NCBI GenBank assembly: GCA_934180065.1
Contig: CAKPRA010000007.1
Coordinates: 1-64,000, forward strand
Length of the DNA: 64,000 nt
Origin: an uncultured Clostridia bacterium
Lineage (GTDB): Bacteria > Bacillota > Clostridia > TANB77 > CAG-508
Direction: 5' to 3'
The translations under genes and the position numbers were made by a program. Each line of letters begins with the position of its first letter. Position 1 is the first letter of the stretch. A model generated the notes under the pieces. That model was given only the letters and a program-made list of their open reading frames with translations, was not told the DNA's origin and searched no databases. Positions 1-10,439 of this stretch are shown in pieces.

Positions 1-1437
1 TCTGGAGCCAGAGGTAACTTAGACCAGTTAAAACAAATTGCTGGTATGCGTGGACTTATGGCTAGTACAACTGGTAAAACAGTTGAAATACCAATTACTT
101 CATGCTTTAGAGAGGGATTAAGCCCAATCGAATACTTTATTGCTGCTCATGGTGCTCGTAAAGGACTTTCTGATACAGCTTTAAGAACAGCCGATTCAGG
201 TTACTTAACAAGAAGACTTGTTGATGTATCTCAAAATATAATTGTTAGAGAAAATGATTGTGGTACATCTGATGGATTAGAAGTTAAAGCAATAAAAGAT
301 GGAAATCAAATTGTTGAATCATTAGAAGAAAGATTAGTTGGTAGATATCCATTAAATGATATTGTTGATCCAGAAACAAATGAATTGATAGTTGATACAA
401 ATACAATGATTAATGACAAAATTGCAAGTAAAATTGTTTCAGCTGGATATGAAAAAGTTATGGTTCGTTCAGTTATTGGATGTAGAACTAAACATGGTGT
501 TTGTGCTAAATGTTATGGTATGGCACTTTCTACTCGTAAAGAAGTTAGTATTGGTGAAGCTGTTGGTATTATAGCTGCTCAATCAATTGGTGAGCCGGGT
601 ACACAGCTTACAATGAGAACTATTCACTCTGGTGGTGTTGCCGGTGTTGCTGATATTACACAAGGTCTTCCTAGAGTCGAGGAGTTATTCGAAGCTAGAA
701 AACCAAAGGGATTAGCTGTTATAACAGAAATTTCAGGAACTGTTAAAGTTTCCGAAGAGAAGAATAAAAAAGAAGTTATTGTTGCTAATAAAGATGATAT
801 TAGAACATATACTATACCTTTTGGATCAAAGATTAAAGTTAGAAATGATGATGAAGTTGAAGCTGGAGATGCATTAACAGAAGGTTCAATGAATCCAGGT
901 GAAATTTTAGCAATTAAAGGTCCTGATGGAGTATTTAATTATCTAATTCAAGAAGTTCAAAAAGTTTATAGAAACCAAGGTGTTGATATAAATGATAAAC
1001 ATATTGAATTAATTGCAAGACAAATGCTTAAGAAAGTTAGAGTCGAAGATAATGGCGATACTGAATTATATTCTGGTTCATTAGTTGATATGTATGACTT
1101 TGAAGATGAAAATAATAAAGTTATTGCTGAAGGTAAAACTCCTGCAACAGGTAAGAGAGTACTTCTTGGTATTACAAAAGCTTCTCTTGCAACAGAAAGT
1201 TTCTTATCTGCAGCATCATTCCAAGAAACAACTAAAGTATTAACAGAAGCTGCTATTAAAGGTAAAACAGATGAATTAATTGGACTAAAAGAAAATGTTA
1301 TTATAGGTAAATTAATTCCTGCTGGAACTGGAATGCAAGTATATCAAGATACTTTAATTGATGATGGAACTGAAAGTGAAAATGAAGAAGAGGCTGAAAA
1401 TTTAGAAGAATCTGAAGTTGAAGCCATAGAAGAATAA
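1..1437 (+). CDS. rpoC: DNA-directed RNA polymerase subunit beta' (C-terminal part, 5' truncated)
   Basis: This is the C-terminal 478 residues of the catalytic beta' subunit of RNA polymerase. The frame is open from base 1, so the gene begins outside the window; the ATG at 46 is internal. Visible hallmarks are the second zinc-binding cysteine set (Cys in ENDCGT and the CRTKHGVCAKC cluster), the bridge helix/trigger loop region (AAQSIGEPGTQLTMRT) and the helix ending SAASFQETTKVLTEAA. The tail is acidic and poorly conserved, as is common in Firmicutes. It normally follows rpoB. A strong terminator follows, so it closes its operon. The family assignment is certain. Confidence 0.98.
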   Translation, partial: SGARGNLDQLKQIAGMRGLMASTTGKTVEIPITSCFREGLSPIEYFIAAHGARKGLSDTALRTADSGYLTRRLVDVSQNIIVRENDCGTSDGLEVKAIKDGNQIVESLEERLVGRYPLNDIVDPETNELIVDTNTMINDKIASKIVSAGYEKVMVRSVIGCRTKHGVCAKCYGMALSTRKEVSIGEAVGIIAAQSIGEPGTQLTMRTIHSGGVAGVADITQGLPRVEELFEARKPKGLAVITEISGTVKVSEEKNKKEVIVANKDDIRTYTIPFGSKIKVRNDDEVEAGDALTEGSMNPGEILAIKGPDGVFNYLIQEVQKVYRNQGVDINDKHIELIARQMLKKVRVEDNGDTELYSGSLVDMYDFEDENNKVIAEGKTPATGKRVLLGITKASLATESFLSAASFQETTKVLTEAAIKGKTDELIGLKENVIIGKLIPAGTGMQVYQDTLIDDGTESENEEEAENLEESEVEAIEE

Positions 1438-1482
1438 AATTATATTTCTAATATAAGAAATGGCTCTTTATAAAGAGCTACT

Positions 1483-1518
1483 AACGGATAAGTTGTAAAA
1501 GGCTTATCCGTTTTTTTC
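1483..1518 (+). terminator. Rho-independent terminator after rpoC
   Basis: A 10-bp stem (AACGGATAAG at 1483-1492 with CTTATCCGTT at 1503-1512) runs into a T tract. A second palindrome, GCTCTTTATAAAGAGC, sits just upstream at 1463-1478. Confidence 0.93.
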
Positions 1519-1652
1519 CATAGTATACTGCTATTTACTGTATGAATTTTTATATCTTGAATATAATTAAAAGATTAGTTAGTATTCGCTGTTACTTAGA
1601 TAAGCAAGACATATGAATTTATATTAAAAATTAATGTGAAAGGGTGTTTTTT

Positions 1653-2732
1653 ATGGAAGAGAATAGAGGCTTTTTTTATTATCAGATAAAAAAAGGAGAT
1701 ACAATTTTTAAAATTGTTAATGCATTTGGGAGTAGTATTGAACAGATAATTACTGCTAATCCAGGTATTAAAATTTACAATTTACAGGTTGGTCAAAAAA
1801 TTATTGTTCCCGTAGGAGAAATTGTAGATACAAATGTAAATTATAGCTCTAATATACTTAAGAGAGATATAAGAAATTTGAAATTAGTTTATCCATTTTT
1901 GGAAGTGGGAGAAATAGGAAAAAGCGTTTTAGGAAAAAGTTTGAGTTATATTAAAATTGGTATGGGAAATAGGCAAGTATTTTATAATGCTTCTTTTCAT
2001 GCTAATGAGTGGATTACAACACCAGTTCTAATGAAATTTTTGGAAGAATATTCAAGGGCTTTTGTAAATAATCAAAGAATTTTTGGATATAATGCAAAAA
2101 ATTTATATTATAATACTACTTTATATATTGTTCCAATGGTAAATCCAGATGGTGTAGATTTAGTCACAGGAAGTATAAAAAATGTGGATAATGCTTATAA
2201 AAATGCTCAAAATATTGCGAATAACTTTCCAAATATTGAATTCCCAAGTGGGTGGAAGGCTAATATAGATGGAGTGGATTTAAATCTGCAATTTCCTGCT
2301 GGTTGGGAGCAGGCTAAGGAAATAAAGTATGAGCAAGGTTATAATAAACCGGCTCCGAGAGATTTTGTTGGATATGGACCATTAACTGCTAGGGAAACAA
2401 TAGCTGTGTATAATTTTACACTTGAGCATAATTTTAGACTTGTTATTGCTTATCATACACAAGGAAAGGAAATTTATTGGAATTTTCAAAATTATAATCC
2501 TCCTATGGGAAAAAGAATCGCTGAAGAATTTGCAAGAGCTAGTGGTTACACAGTAGCAGAAGTGCCTTATAATTCGAGCTTTGCAGGGTATAAAGATTGG
2601 TTTATACAAAATTATAATAGACCAGGATATACTATTGAAGCAGGAATTGGAACAAATCCATTGCCAATAACACAATTTGATGAAATTTATAAAGATAATC
2701 TTGGAATTTTGGCAATGGGAAATATTCTATAA
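1653..2732 (+). CDS. LysM - M14 family metallopeptidase (gamma-D-glutamyl-(L)-meso-diaminopimelate peptidase I type)
   Basis: The 359-residue protein probably cleaves the gamma-D-Glu-diaminopimelate bond of peptidoglycan peptides. An N-terminal LysM domain (about residues 9-55) is followed by an M14 zinc carboxypeptidase domain (about 75-355). Zinc ligands H116 and E119 (HANE) and H268 (YHTQG), the substrate-binding NPDGVDL and GVDLNLQFPAGW segments and catalytic E329 (TIEAG) are visible. The architecture matches the ENP1-type endopeptidases of spore formers. There is no signal peptide or membrane helix, so it may act on recycled or sporulation-stage wall material. I chose ATG 1653 because the in-frame GTG at 1644 lies inside the Shine-Dalgarno AAAGGGTG. 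It looks monocistronic. The family is sure; the exact bond cleaved is inferred. Confidence 0.9.
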   Translation: MEENRGFFYYQIKKGDTIFKIVNAFGSSIEQIITANPGIKIYNLQVGQKIIVPVGEIVDTNVNYSSNILKRDIRNLKLVYPFLEVGEIGKSVLGKSLSYIKIGMGNRQVFYNASFHANEWITTPVLMKFLEEYSRAFVNNQRIFGYNAKNLYYNTTLYIVPMVNPDGVDLVTGSIKNVDNAYKNAQNIANNFPNIEFPSGWKANIDGVDLNLQFPAGWEQAKEIKYEQGYNKPAPRDFVGYGPLTARETIAVYNFTLEHNFRLVIAYHTQGKEIYWNFQNYNPPMGKRIAEEFARASGYTVAEVPYNSSFAGYKDWFIQNYNRPGYTIEAGIGTNPLPITQFDEIYKDNLGILAMGNIL

Positions 2733-2736
2733 TAAA

Positions 2737-2758
2737 TGTAATAAAAATGTAATAAAAT
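2737..2758 (+). promoter_or_regulatory. Two TGTAATAAAAW direct repeats, 11-bp period
   Basis: TGTAATAAAAA at 2737 and TGTAATAAAAT at 2748 lie 146 and 135 bp upstream of the start of the 2,487-residue surface protein. Similar 11-bp-spaced TGTAA arrays occur at equal distances before the other two giant genes. A regulator-binding role is inference. Confidence 0.4.
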
Positions 2759-2816
2759 AAAATAATTTCTTTTATGTTGTTATTCCGAAGAAGTAAAGAA
2801 GAAAAACAATTTTTTC

Positions 2817-2869
2817 ATAAATTGACTTTTAGTATATTAATATTTAAACTTGCTTTGAAGTCAATTTAT
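2817..2869 (+). promoter_or_regulatory. 12-bp inverted repeat around candidate promoter of the GLUG protein gene
   Basis: ATAAATTGACTT (2817-2828) is perfectly complementary to AAGTCAATTTAT (2858-2869). The left arm carries a TTGACT -35 candidate (2822-2827), with TAAACT 17 bp later (2845-2850). The right arm abuts the Shine-Dalgarno GGAGGAG (2870-2876). It could be an operator pair, or a leader stem if transcription starts further upstream. Confidence 0.45.
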
Positions 2870-2882
2870 GGAGGAGATAGAA

Positions 2883-5800
2883 ATGAAGAAAAAGGCAACT
2901 AGGATTATTGGAATTTTATTAATAGTTATTGCAATAATAAGCTCATTTATGTTTGTGAAATCATCACGTGCATATGTTTCGGTAGATGATTCAAATGGAA
3001 TTAAGTGGAATTTTACAATTTCAGGAAGTAATGCAACAAATGTATATTATAGCAGTGGAACTTTAACTGAAAAGCTTGAAATTCCATCAACATTAACTTA
3101 TGGAAGCAAAACATATACAGTAACTTCAATAATGAAAAAGTCTGGTTCAAGTTATGTAAATATATTACCAGATACTATAAAAAGAAGTAAAATTAAAGAG
3201 CTGGTTATTCCAGATACAGTTAATACGATAGGGGCATCTGCTTTTATGAGTTGTCCTAACCTTGAAAAAGTTACTTTAGGAAGTGGTATTAAATCAATTG
3301 GATCTTCTGCTTTCAGTGGTACACAATTAACTGAGTTTATTATTCCTGATAGCGTAACATCAATTGGTGCAAATATATTTGGAAATAGTAATGCTACAAT
3401 AAAAAAATTAACCATAGGAAAAGGATATTTAAACAATAATGCAAGTACAGGACTTCCTGGATTATGTAATAAATTAAATGCTCTAGAAGAAATTATTGTA
3501 TCAGAAGAAAATACATCATTTGTTTCTGAGAATGGAATATTATTCAATAAAGATAAAACACAATTAATTAGTTATCCAAAAGCTAGAAATGGTGAAAGTT
3601 ATATTATTCCAAATACTGTAACAAGCATTGGATCATCTGCTTTCAGCTATTCGAAAATAAAAAATGTTAAATTAGATGATAATCTAATTTCTATAGGTGA
3701 TTCAGCATTTGCATATTCAAATATAGAAGGTAATTTAGTAATTCCTGGTAAAGTAACTAATATTGGATCATCTGCCTTTACTAATTGTAAGGGGTTAATA
3801 GGTAATTTAATAATACCAGATAGTGTTACAAGCATTGGAGCAAATGCTTTTCAGAATTGTACTGGATTTGATGGTGATTTAATAATAGGTAATGGAGTAC
3901 AGACAATTCAGACACGTACATTTGAAAATTCATCAAATTTTAGAAAAGCTAAATTAGGAAACAAAGTTACAAGTGTAGCATATCAAAGCTTTACTGGATT
4001 TACCGATTTATGGATAGATAATACTAGAGAAAATGTAAACTTCAATTCTGGATTTGCAAATAATGCAAATGTATATTTACATTACAAAGGAGATACACAT
4101 TATCTTAATGTATATTCTGTTCCAGGCGTTAAAATTATAAATACGACGACAAATATGGAAATAACTTCTGGTAATTATGATTGCGAAAGTGAATTTAAAT
4201 TTAAAATAGAAGTTGAAAATGGATATGATTATTCAGATTTAAAAATTATTCAACTTACAGATGGTGATTCTGATAATTGCACAATAGAAGAATATGCTAA
4301 GAATAAAGAATTTGATTTTGAAAGATTAATAAGAGATAGATCAATATACATTCAAAACTTGAAATCTGGTGTTGACTTAAGTTTACGTACTTTTATAGTA
4401 GAAAAAAATAGAGAGCTAGTTTCATCTCCAAGAATACCAATACTAAAAATTGTGAATGGGGAGAATGAATATTTACATACAAAATATCCATTAACTGTTA
4501 AAACTGATGATACATTGACATATAAAATTAGAATTTATAATGAAGGTATAGAGGAAACATCTCCAAAGGAGGTTTCAGTAATAATACCAGAGGGATTAGA
4601 GTTTGATTCTGATAGTAAATTAAATATAGACAATGGATGGGTTGTTGGAGAAAATGGAAGAATTACTACAAGAGCATTGGCTAATCAAAAAATAAAAGGG
4701 TATAGAGGAAATGGAAATGTTCAATACAAAGACATTTCAGTTATATTAAAAGTAACAGCACAGAAATCTGAAACAGAGAATCTATTAAAAACAGTATTTG
4801 CAGAGATAACAGATAGTGATAATGATATTGATTCTACTTGTGGAAATGTGCAAGTTTCAGATAATTATAAAAAAGAAGAAATTTATAATTCTAATTCAAG
4901 CTCTTATATAAAAGGACAAGAAGATGACGATGATTTTGAAACTGTTGTTTTAATAAGTAAAATAAAAGTAGAATATGGTATTAAACTTAATAAGACAGAT
5001 ATTAAAACAAATGAATTATTAAAAAATGCAACATTTAATCTTGTTGATTTGGATGGAAATATAATTAGTACTGTAACAACAGATGAAAATGGAACACTAG
5101 ATTTTGGTGGATTAGTAACATATGGTGAAGGTGACGACATTTATTATATAGAAGAAGTTGGAAATCCTGAAGGTTATTATAATTCAGTGAAAAAGAGAAT
5201 AAAAATTAAAGTTACAAAAACAATTATTGATGAAGAAAAAGGAACATATTCAATAAAAGTTGCTTGTGATACAACTGATTACGTTGTAGATACTTCAAGA
5301 TATGAATTTACACCTATAGAAACAGCGGAACAGTTGAAAAAAGTAGGCAGTGGGGATACTGTTGAAGTAGATGGAGTAAAATATAAATATAATATTGATA
5401 CAAATTATAAATTAATTGCAGATATTGATTTATCAGGAGGTGACTGGACTCCTATTCAATATGAAATTAAAGGTGTATTTGATGGAAATAATCATAAGAT
5501 TAGTAATTTAACAATAAAACCAAAAGATAAATTAAATCAATCAGAAGTCGGATTATTTAGAGTATTTTCGGGAATAGTTCAAAATCTTGAACTTGAGAAT
5601 GTAGATATAGATATTTCTTCTGGATTTATAGATAAACCAGAAACGATATCAGGAAAATCAGGTATTGGTGGATTTACAGCTATAATGAGAGAAGGATATA
5701 TAATAAACTGTAAAGTATCTGGTAGAGTAATTGCATCAAGTGATAACATAGGTGGATTTGTTGGACATACATTAGAAAATGGAATAGTAAGAATTCAAAA

Positions 5801-8800
5801 ATTTGTTAATAATGCAGAAGTTCAAGGTATAAATAGAAGTTCAAATGTTGGTGGTGCAATAGGCTGTGCCTTAGGTTCCGTAAGTGTACAAAACAGTGAA
5901 AACTATGGAGCAATAACGGCTACAAACTATAATGTAGGTGGTTTAGTAGGAGCTGTTTATCCATCAAAATACCAAGATTTAAGTGTAGGTGGAGGTTTTG
6001 ATGAAACTAATAAAAAAATAGAATTAGTTGTTAAAAATGAAGCTAATGTAGGAGAATATAATGTTATATTAGAAACTGTTGTTGCTAATACAAAAGAATT
6101 ATTGCCAGGTGCAAATTATATGGTATTAAATTCTAATAAACAGGTAATGGATGGACTTTTTAATATAACATTAGATAAAGGAAAATTAAAAATATTTTCA
6201 AAAGATATAAAATCATTAGGTATTGATACATATTATATTATTGAAAATGGAAAGATGTCAGGATATAGTAGATTAGATTCAGCAATAAAACTTAAAATTG
6301 AGAAATATTGGAATGCTGATAAATCAGAATTTGAGGTTAGAGCTGAAACAGAGCTATTAAATAATAAAGATTTTATAAATGATATTATTGATCCAAATGA
6401 ATCAAATAAACCAGTTGATAGTAAGACTGGAAAAGAATTTGATGAAGGAACAGCATTTACAGACACAGAAATTGAAAAAGCAAATTGGAACATTGAAAAG
6501 GCAGAATTTATTAATTGTAAAAATGCTGGAGCTATAACAAATTCCTACATGAATGCAGGTGGTTTGGCTGGCTTATCTCATGGATATACATATATCGAAA
6601 AATGTAATAATAGCGGTGAAATACAAGCTACAGGATATGGAAAAGCAGCAGGTATGATTGCAGAATTATATGCATGGAAAGAGCAAACTGAAATAAAAGA
6701 TTGTGAAAATTCAGGTCATATATTAAGTGCAAGATCTACTGGCCCAGCTGCAGGTATGTGTGCATCTATTATTACAGATGTAAGAGCAACAAATTGTAAA
6801 AATACTGGAAAAATAGAAACACATGCATCTGGTGGCTCTGGAGGTATGTTTGGTGAAGGAAGAGGAAAATTCATAATAAATAGCTGTATAAATGAAGGTG
6901 AAATACAATCAACAGGAAGCTCTTCTAATGATTGTAATTCAAATTGTGGAGGTATAATAGGAAAACTATTTACATGTTATGCCGCAGATTATAACTGGTC
7001 ATCAAGTGATAATCCATCATATAGTACAGAGGATACAGAATTAGTTATTAAAAATTGTAAAAATAGTGCCAACATATCATCAAATACACATTTTGGTGGT
7101 ATAGCTGGATTTATAGTTTCAAATACTGTTGATATTTCAAATTGTTCAGTAGAAAATTGCAAATTAGATGATATATACTCCGCTGATAAAGGTGGTATAG
7201 TTGGTCTTGTTAGATCAAATAATTTAATAATTGCAGATTGCGAAGTTAAAAAAGTAAATTTAGATAGATCTTCTTCTAAAGGTGAGGATACATATGGTGC
7301 TACAGGTGGAATTTTAGGACAATATAGTAATACAATGGATGTAGAAGATAAAAAAATTAATAGTAAAAATTTAAAAATTATTAATTGTAAGGTAGAGGAT
7401 TCAAAAGTAAAAACCAGAGGACAATCAACAGGAGGGATTTTGGGTGTTACATCACAAGATAATTATCAAAATTCAATAGCTAGTATAATTGATTGCCAAG
7501 TTATAAACTCAGAAGTAATGAACTATGGAACTGTCAGAACATATGGAAATGTTGGAGGAATATGTGGTTTAGGATATTGTGTTGATAGTTTTAATATAGA
7601 TAATTGTAGAGTTTTAAATACCACAATAGTTGGTCCTAGCGATAAATCTTTTGATACAGATGTTGGAGGAATATGTGGTTCATCAATTGCTTCAAAAATA
7701 GTTAATATAACAAACAATGATGTTAGTAATTCAAATATTACAAATCAAGCACAATCTGATAGCTGTGGAAATACAGGTGGTATAATAGCATTTTTCTATC
7801 CATTTAGTGTAAGCAAACCTACATATTATGTAAATAATTGTAATGTAACAAATACAAATTTAACAACATATAGTGGAAATGTAGGTGGACTTGTATGTAC
7901 TGTATATTCTGGATCTACTGCAGAAGTTAGAGATTGTACGGTAACAGGAAGTAAAAATGAACAAGGAGAATATATTAATAAAATAATATCTTATTCAAGT
8001 ACTTCTTCAAATTCAGTATCTTCTATAGGAATAGCTGATTCTCAAACTGACTCTAAAATTATAATTGATAATATAATTGTAAAGGATATGAGTTTAAGAC
8101 ATGAGAATAATGATAAAAGTTCAGGAACAAATGCTGCAGGTATAATAGGATATTCTGAAAGTGAAACAAAAATAAAGGATTGTAAAACAATTGGATGTGA
8201 TATTTATTCAAATACTTCATATTATGATTTGGCATGTGTATCAGCAATTGCAGGTACAGCATACAATAGTTCTGGTAATGATATTTCAGTAGAGGGTTGT
8301 GAAGTATATGATACAAGTGTATTGGGTACAAGAGCTGGAAATGTTTCAGGAATAATAGGTTTTGCAAATGGAAAGAGCTTAATAGTAAGAAATTGTAAAA
8401 TAAATGATAGTAATTTTACAAATCAATTATCTTTAAATGATATAACCTCAAATAATTCGACTTATGGAATTTCAACAGCTGGTATAGGTGTGGTGTTAAG
8501 CGATGCTACAATCGAAAATATAGAAGTAAATGATTGTAATATTAACACTAAAGGCTTTAGCTCTGGAGGAGTTGTTGGTTCTTCTTCAGAAAAGACAGAT
8601 ATTAGTAATTTATCAGTAAAAAATACAAAAATTATTGATACTGGAACAAATAAAATGTCATCTGGAAATATTGGAAAAAGAGCAATTGGTGGTATATTTG
8701 GACATGCAGAGTATTTAAATGCAAATAATTTGACAATTGATAATGTTACAATAGATTCACAAGTTACATCTGCAGGAGGTGTAGTTGGTCATGTTAAAAA

Positions 8801-10346
8801 TCTAAATAGATTTAATGATGTAACAGTTAATAAGTTAACAATGAAAAATAGCTCAGAATTTGATGGAGTAAATGGATCTTCAGCTGGTTTAATTGGTGAT
8901 ATTGATAATATTATTGGAACAATTAAAGATAATAAGGTTGTAAATTCAGAAGTTTTAACAAAATGTGATAATACATCTGGATTAATAGGAACAGTTACTA
9001 GTACAGGAAAAATTGAAAAATGTGTGGTAGATAATGTTAAGTTAGAGAATAAGAATTCAGTTGGTGCTTTACATGGTATTCAAGGCGGTTTAGTAGCATA
9101 TACAAATGATGACTTTATTATTGATGATTGTCATGTAAAAAACAGTAGTTTAACTGTAGAAAATTTAAGTAATATTGCAAAACATGTAGGAGGTATTGCA
9201 GGACATTCTAAGGATATAACAATAAAGAATTCAAGTGTTGAAAATACATCTGTAGTAAATAATACTCCAGGTTCAACAGGAGGAATGGTTGGAATGGTTT
9301 TCTATAGTATTAGTACAAATAATGAAGTTGTTAAAACCGCGACAATTACAAATTCCTCTGTAATTGGTGGAACAGATAAATTAATATCAGGAAATAATCA
9401 TGTTGGAGGAATGGTTGGATTTGGTAGAGTTGTTGCAAACACAAATACTTTAACAAATTTAACTGTTAAAAGTTTAATTGAAAGTGGAAATTCTGAAACT
9501 GGAGGATTAGTAGGTTTAGCAATCAAAGATTCATCAATAAATGGCGTTACTGCTAGTAATTTAACAGTTATGTCAAATTATAATGCAGGTGGTATAGCTG
9601 GCGTATTTAATGGAACAATTGAAAATGTAAATATTAGTGATTCTAATATTTCAATAAACGATAATCACGGACCTTCTACGGTTGGTGGAATTGTGGCTGT
9701 ATTAAGTGGAAAAATCAGTAATTCAACAGTTGACGATACTACAGTTACAACTCATGGAACAGCAACAGGTGGATGTGAAGCAGGTGGAGCTGTTGGAACA
9801 ACAAGAGGAACTGTAATAGATTGTTCAGTAACAAATTCTACAATAACATCTGATAGAATTGCAGGTGGAGTTGTTGGTACAGGTTTAACTGGTTCAACAG
9901 TATTAAGTGGATTAACATCAACAGGTAACACTATTAATAATGCAGAGCATAAAGGTATGTATATAGGTGCTCCAAAAGATAATTACGAAAATAATGAATA
10001 TTCACAATCTAGTCTTGCCAAACCGGTAGTGCTATTATCAGAAGAAAATGAAATGACTGAAGATGAAGAGTTTAGTACTAAAAAGTCAAGTATTAAATCA
10101 ACAAAATCAGTTAACGAAGAAGATAATAAATTTAAAGAGGATTTTGATATTAAAAAAGAAGAAAATACATTGGGGTCTGAAGAAAAAAGCAGTATGACTT
10201 TAGAAGATAAAAATTCAGAATCAAATGAAAAGCCAAAAATAAATGAAAATATTGAAAGCAACGAAAATTTAGAAGAAGCAGAATCAAAAGAAGATAATTT
10301 AGAAACATCTGATGAAACAAGTGAAAACAATAAAAAAGAAAAGTAA
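2883..10346 (+). CDS. Giant secreted leucine-rich / GLUG-repeat surface protein (2,487 aa)
   Basis: ATG 2883 is chosen because the in-frame ATG at 2868 overlaps the Shine-Dalgarno GGAGGAG at 2870-2876. A signal peptide comes first (MKKKATRIIG, hydrophobic stretch, SSRA). BspA-type LRR_5 repeats follow (about nt 3080-4080, with the recurrent IPDSVTSIG pattern). Then come a DUF11-like domain (about 4430-4930, ending YIKGQEDDDDFE) and a SpaA-like domain (about 4970-5280). A very long series of GLUG-type repeats (IxNCxxxGxI...GGxxG) runs from about 5310 to 9990, interrupted near 6030-6360 by another SpaA-like stretch. The fold is probably a long beta-helix. The last 105 residues are acidic and low in complexity. 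There is no LPXTG motif or C-terminal membrane helix, so attachment must be indirect. A role as an adhesin or matrix protein is inferred. Confidence 0.88.
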   Translation: MKKKATRIIGILLIVIAIISSFMFVKSSRAYVSVDDSNGIKWNFTISGSNATNVYYSSGTLTEKLEIPSTLTYGSKTYTVTSIMKKSGSSYVNILPDTIKRSKIKELVIPDTVNTIGASAFMSCPNLEKVTLGSGIKSIGSSAFSGTQLTEFIIPDSVTSIGANIFGNSNATIKKLTIGKGYLNNNASTGLPGLCNKLNALEEIIVSEENTSFVSENGILFNKDKTQLISYPKARNGESYIIPNTVTSIGSSAFSYSKIKNVKLDDNLISIGDSAFAYSNIEGNLVIPGKVTNIGSSAFTNCKGLIGNLIIPDSVTSIGANAFQNCTGFDGDLIIGNGVQTIQTRTFENSSNFRKAKLGNKVTSVAYQSFTGFTDLWIDNTRENVNFNSGFANNANVYLHYKGDTHYLNVYSVPGVKIINTTTNMEITSGNYDCESEFKFKIEVENGYDYSDLKIIQLTDGDSDNCTIEEYAKNKEFDFERLIRDRSIYIQNLKSGVDLSLRTFIVEKNRELVSSPRIPILKIVNGENEYLHTKYPLTVKTDDTLTYKIRIYNEGIEETSPKEVSVIIPEGLEFDSDSKLNIDNGWVVGENGRITTRALANQKIKGYRGNGNVQYKDISVILKVTAQKSETENLLKTVFAEITDSDNDIDSTCGNVQVSDNYKKEEIYNSNSSSYIKGQEDDDDFETVVLISKIKVEYGIKLNKTDIKTNELLKNATFNLVDLDGNIISTVTTDENGTLDFGGLVTYGEGDDIYYIEEVGNPEGYYNSVKKRIKIKVTKTIIDEEKGTYSIKVACDTTDYVVDTSRYEFTPIETAEQLKKVGSGDTVEVDGVKYKYNIDTNYKLIADIDLSGGDWTPIQYEIKGVFDGNNHKISNLTIKPKDKLNQSEVGLFRVFSGIVQNLELENVDIDISSGFIDKPETISGKSGIGGFTAIMREGYIINCKVSGRVIASSDNIGGFVGHTLENGIVRIQKFVNNAEVQGINRSSNVGGAIGCALGSVSVQNSENYGAITATNYNVGGLVGAVYPSKYQDLSVGGGFDETNKKIELVVKNEANVGEYNVILETVVANTKELLPGANYMVLNSNKQVMDGLFNITLDKGKLKIFSKDIKSLGIDTYYIIENGKMSGYSRLDSAIKLKIEKYWNADKSEFEVRAETELLNNKDFINDIIDPNESNKPVDSKTGKEFDEGTAFTDTEIEKANWNIEKAEFINCKNAGAITNSYMNAGGLAGLSHGYTYIEKCNNSGEIQATGYGKAAGMIAELYAWKEQTEIKDCENSGHILSARSTGPAAGMCASIITDVRATNCKNTGKIETHASGGSGGMFGEGRGKFIINSCINEGEIQSTGSSSNDCNSNCGGIIGKLFTCYAADYNWSSSDNPSYSTEDTELVIKNCKNSANISSNTHFGGIAGFIVSNTVDISNCSVENCKLDDIYSADKGGIVGLVRSNNLIIADCEVKKVNLDRSSSKGEDTYGATGGILGQYSNTMDVEDKKINSKNLKIINCKVEDSKVKTRGQSTGGILGVTSQDNYQNSIASIIDCQVINSEVMNYGTVRTYGNVGGICGLGYCVDSFNIDNCRVLNTTIVGPSDKSFDTDVGGICGSSIASKIVNITNNDVSNSNITNQAQSDSCGNTGGIIAFFYPFSVSKPTYYVNNCNVTNTNLTTYSGNVGGLVCTVYSGSTAEVRDCTVTGSKNEQGEYINKIISYSSTSSNSVSSIGIADSQTDSKIIIDNIIVKDMSLRHENNDKSSGTNAAGIIGYSESETKIKDCKTIGCDIYSNTSYYDLACVSAIAGTAYNSSGNDISVEGCEVYDTSVLGTRAGNVSGIIGFANGKSLIVRNCKINDSNFTNQLSLNDITSNNSTYGISTAGIGVVLSDATIENIEVNDCNINTKGFSSGGVVGSSSEKTDISNLSVKNTKIIDTGTNKMSSGNIGKRAIGGIFGHAEYLNANNLTIDNVTIDSQVTSAGGVVGHVKNLNRFNDVTVNKLTMKNSSEFDGVNGSSAGLIGDIDNIIGTIKDNKVVNSEVLTKCDNTSGLIGTVTSTGKIEKCVVDNVKLENKNSVGALHGIQGGLVAYTNDDFIIDDCHVKNSSLTVENLSNIAKHVGGIAGHSKDITIKNSSVENTSVVNNTPGSTGGMVGMVFYSISTNNEVVKTATITNSSVIGGTDKLISGNNHVGGMVGFGRVVANTNTLTNLTVKSLIESGNSETGGLVGLAIKDSSINGVTASNLTVMSNYNAGGIAGVFNGTIENVNISDSNISINDNHGPSTVGGIVAVLSGKISNSTVDDTTVTTHGTATGGCEAGGAVGTTRGTVIDCSVTNSTITSDRIAGGVVGTGLTGSTVLSGLTSTGNTINNAEHKGMYIGAPKDNYENNEYSQSSLAKPVVLLSEENEMTEDEEFSTKKSSIKSTKSVNEEDNKFKEDFDIKKEENTLGSEEKSSMTLEDKNSESNEKPKINENIESNENLEEAESKEDNLETSDETSENNKKEK

Positions 10347-10370
10347 TTTCTTATAATTTAAATTAAAAAA

Positions 10371-10409
10371 TGTATGTTATACTGTATTAAAATTATAGTA
10401 TAACATACA
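10371..10409 (+). other. Intergenic hairpin without a T tract
   Basis: TGTATGTTATACTGTA (10371-10386) pairs with TATAGTATAACATACA (ending at 10409) apart from one C/T position. The sequence after it is A-rich rather than a T run, so a transcript-stability or partial-termination hairpin is as likely as a terminator. An equivalent hairpin lies at 33957-33984. Confidence 0.6.
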
Positions 10410-10439
10410 AAATAAATTTTATTTGAAAGGAAGATAAAA

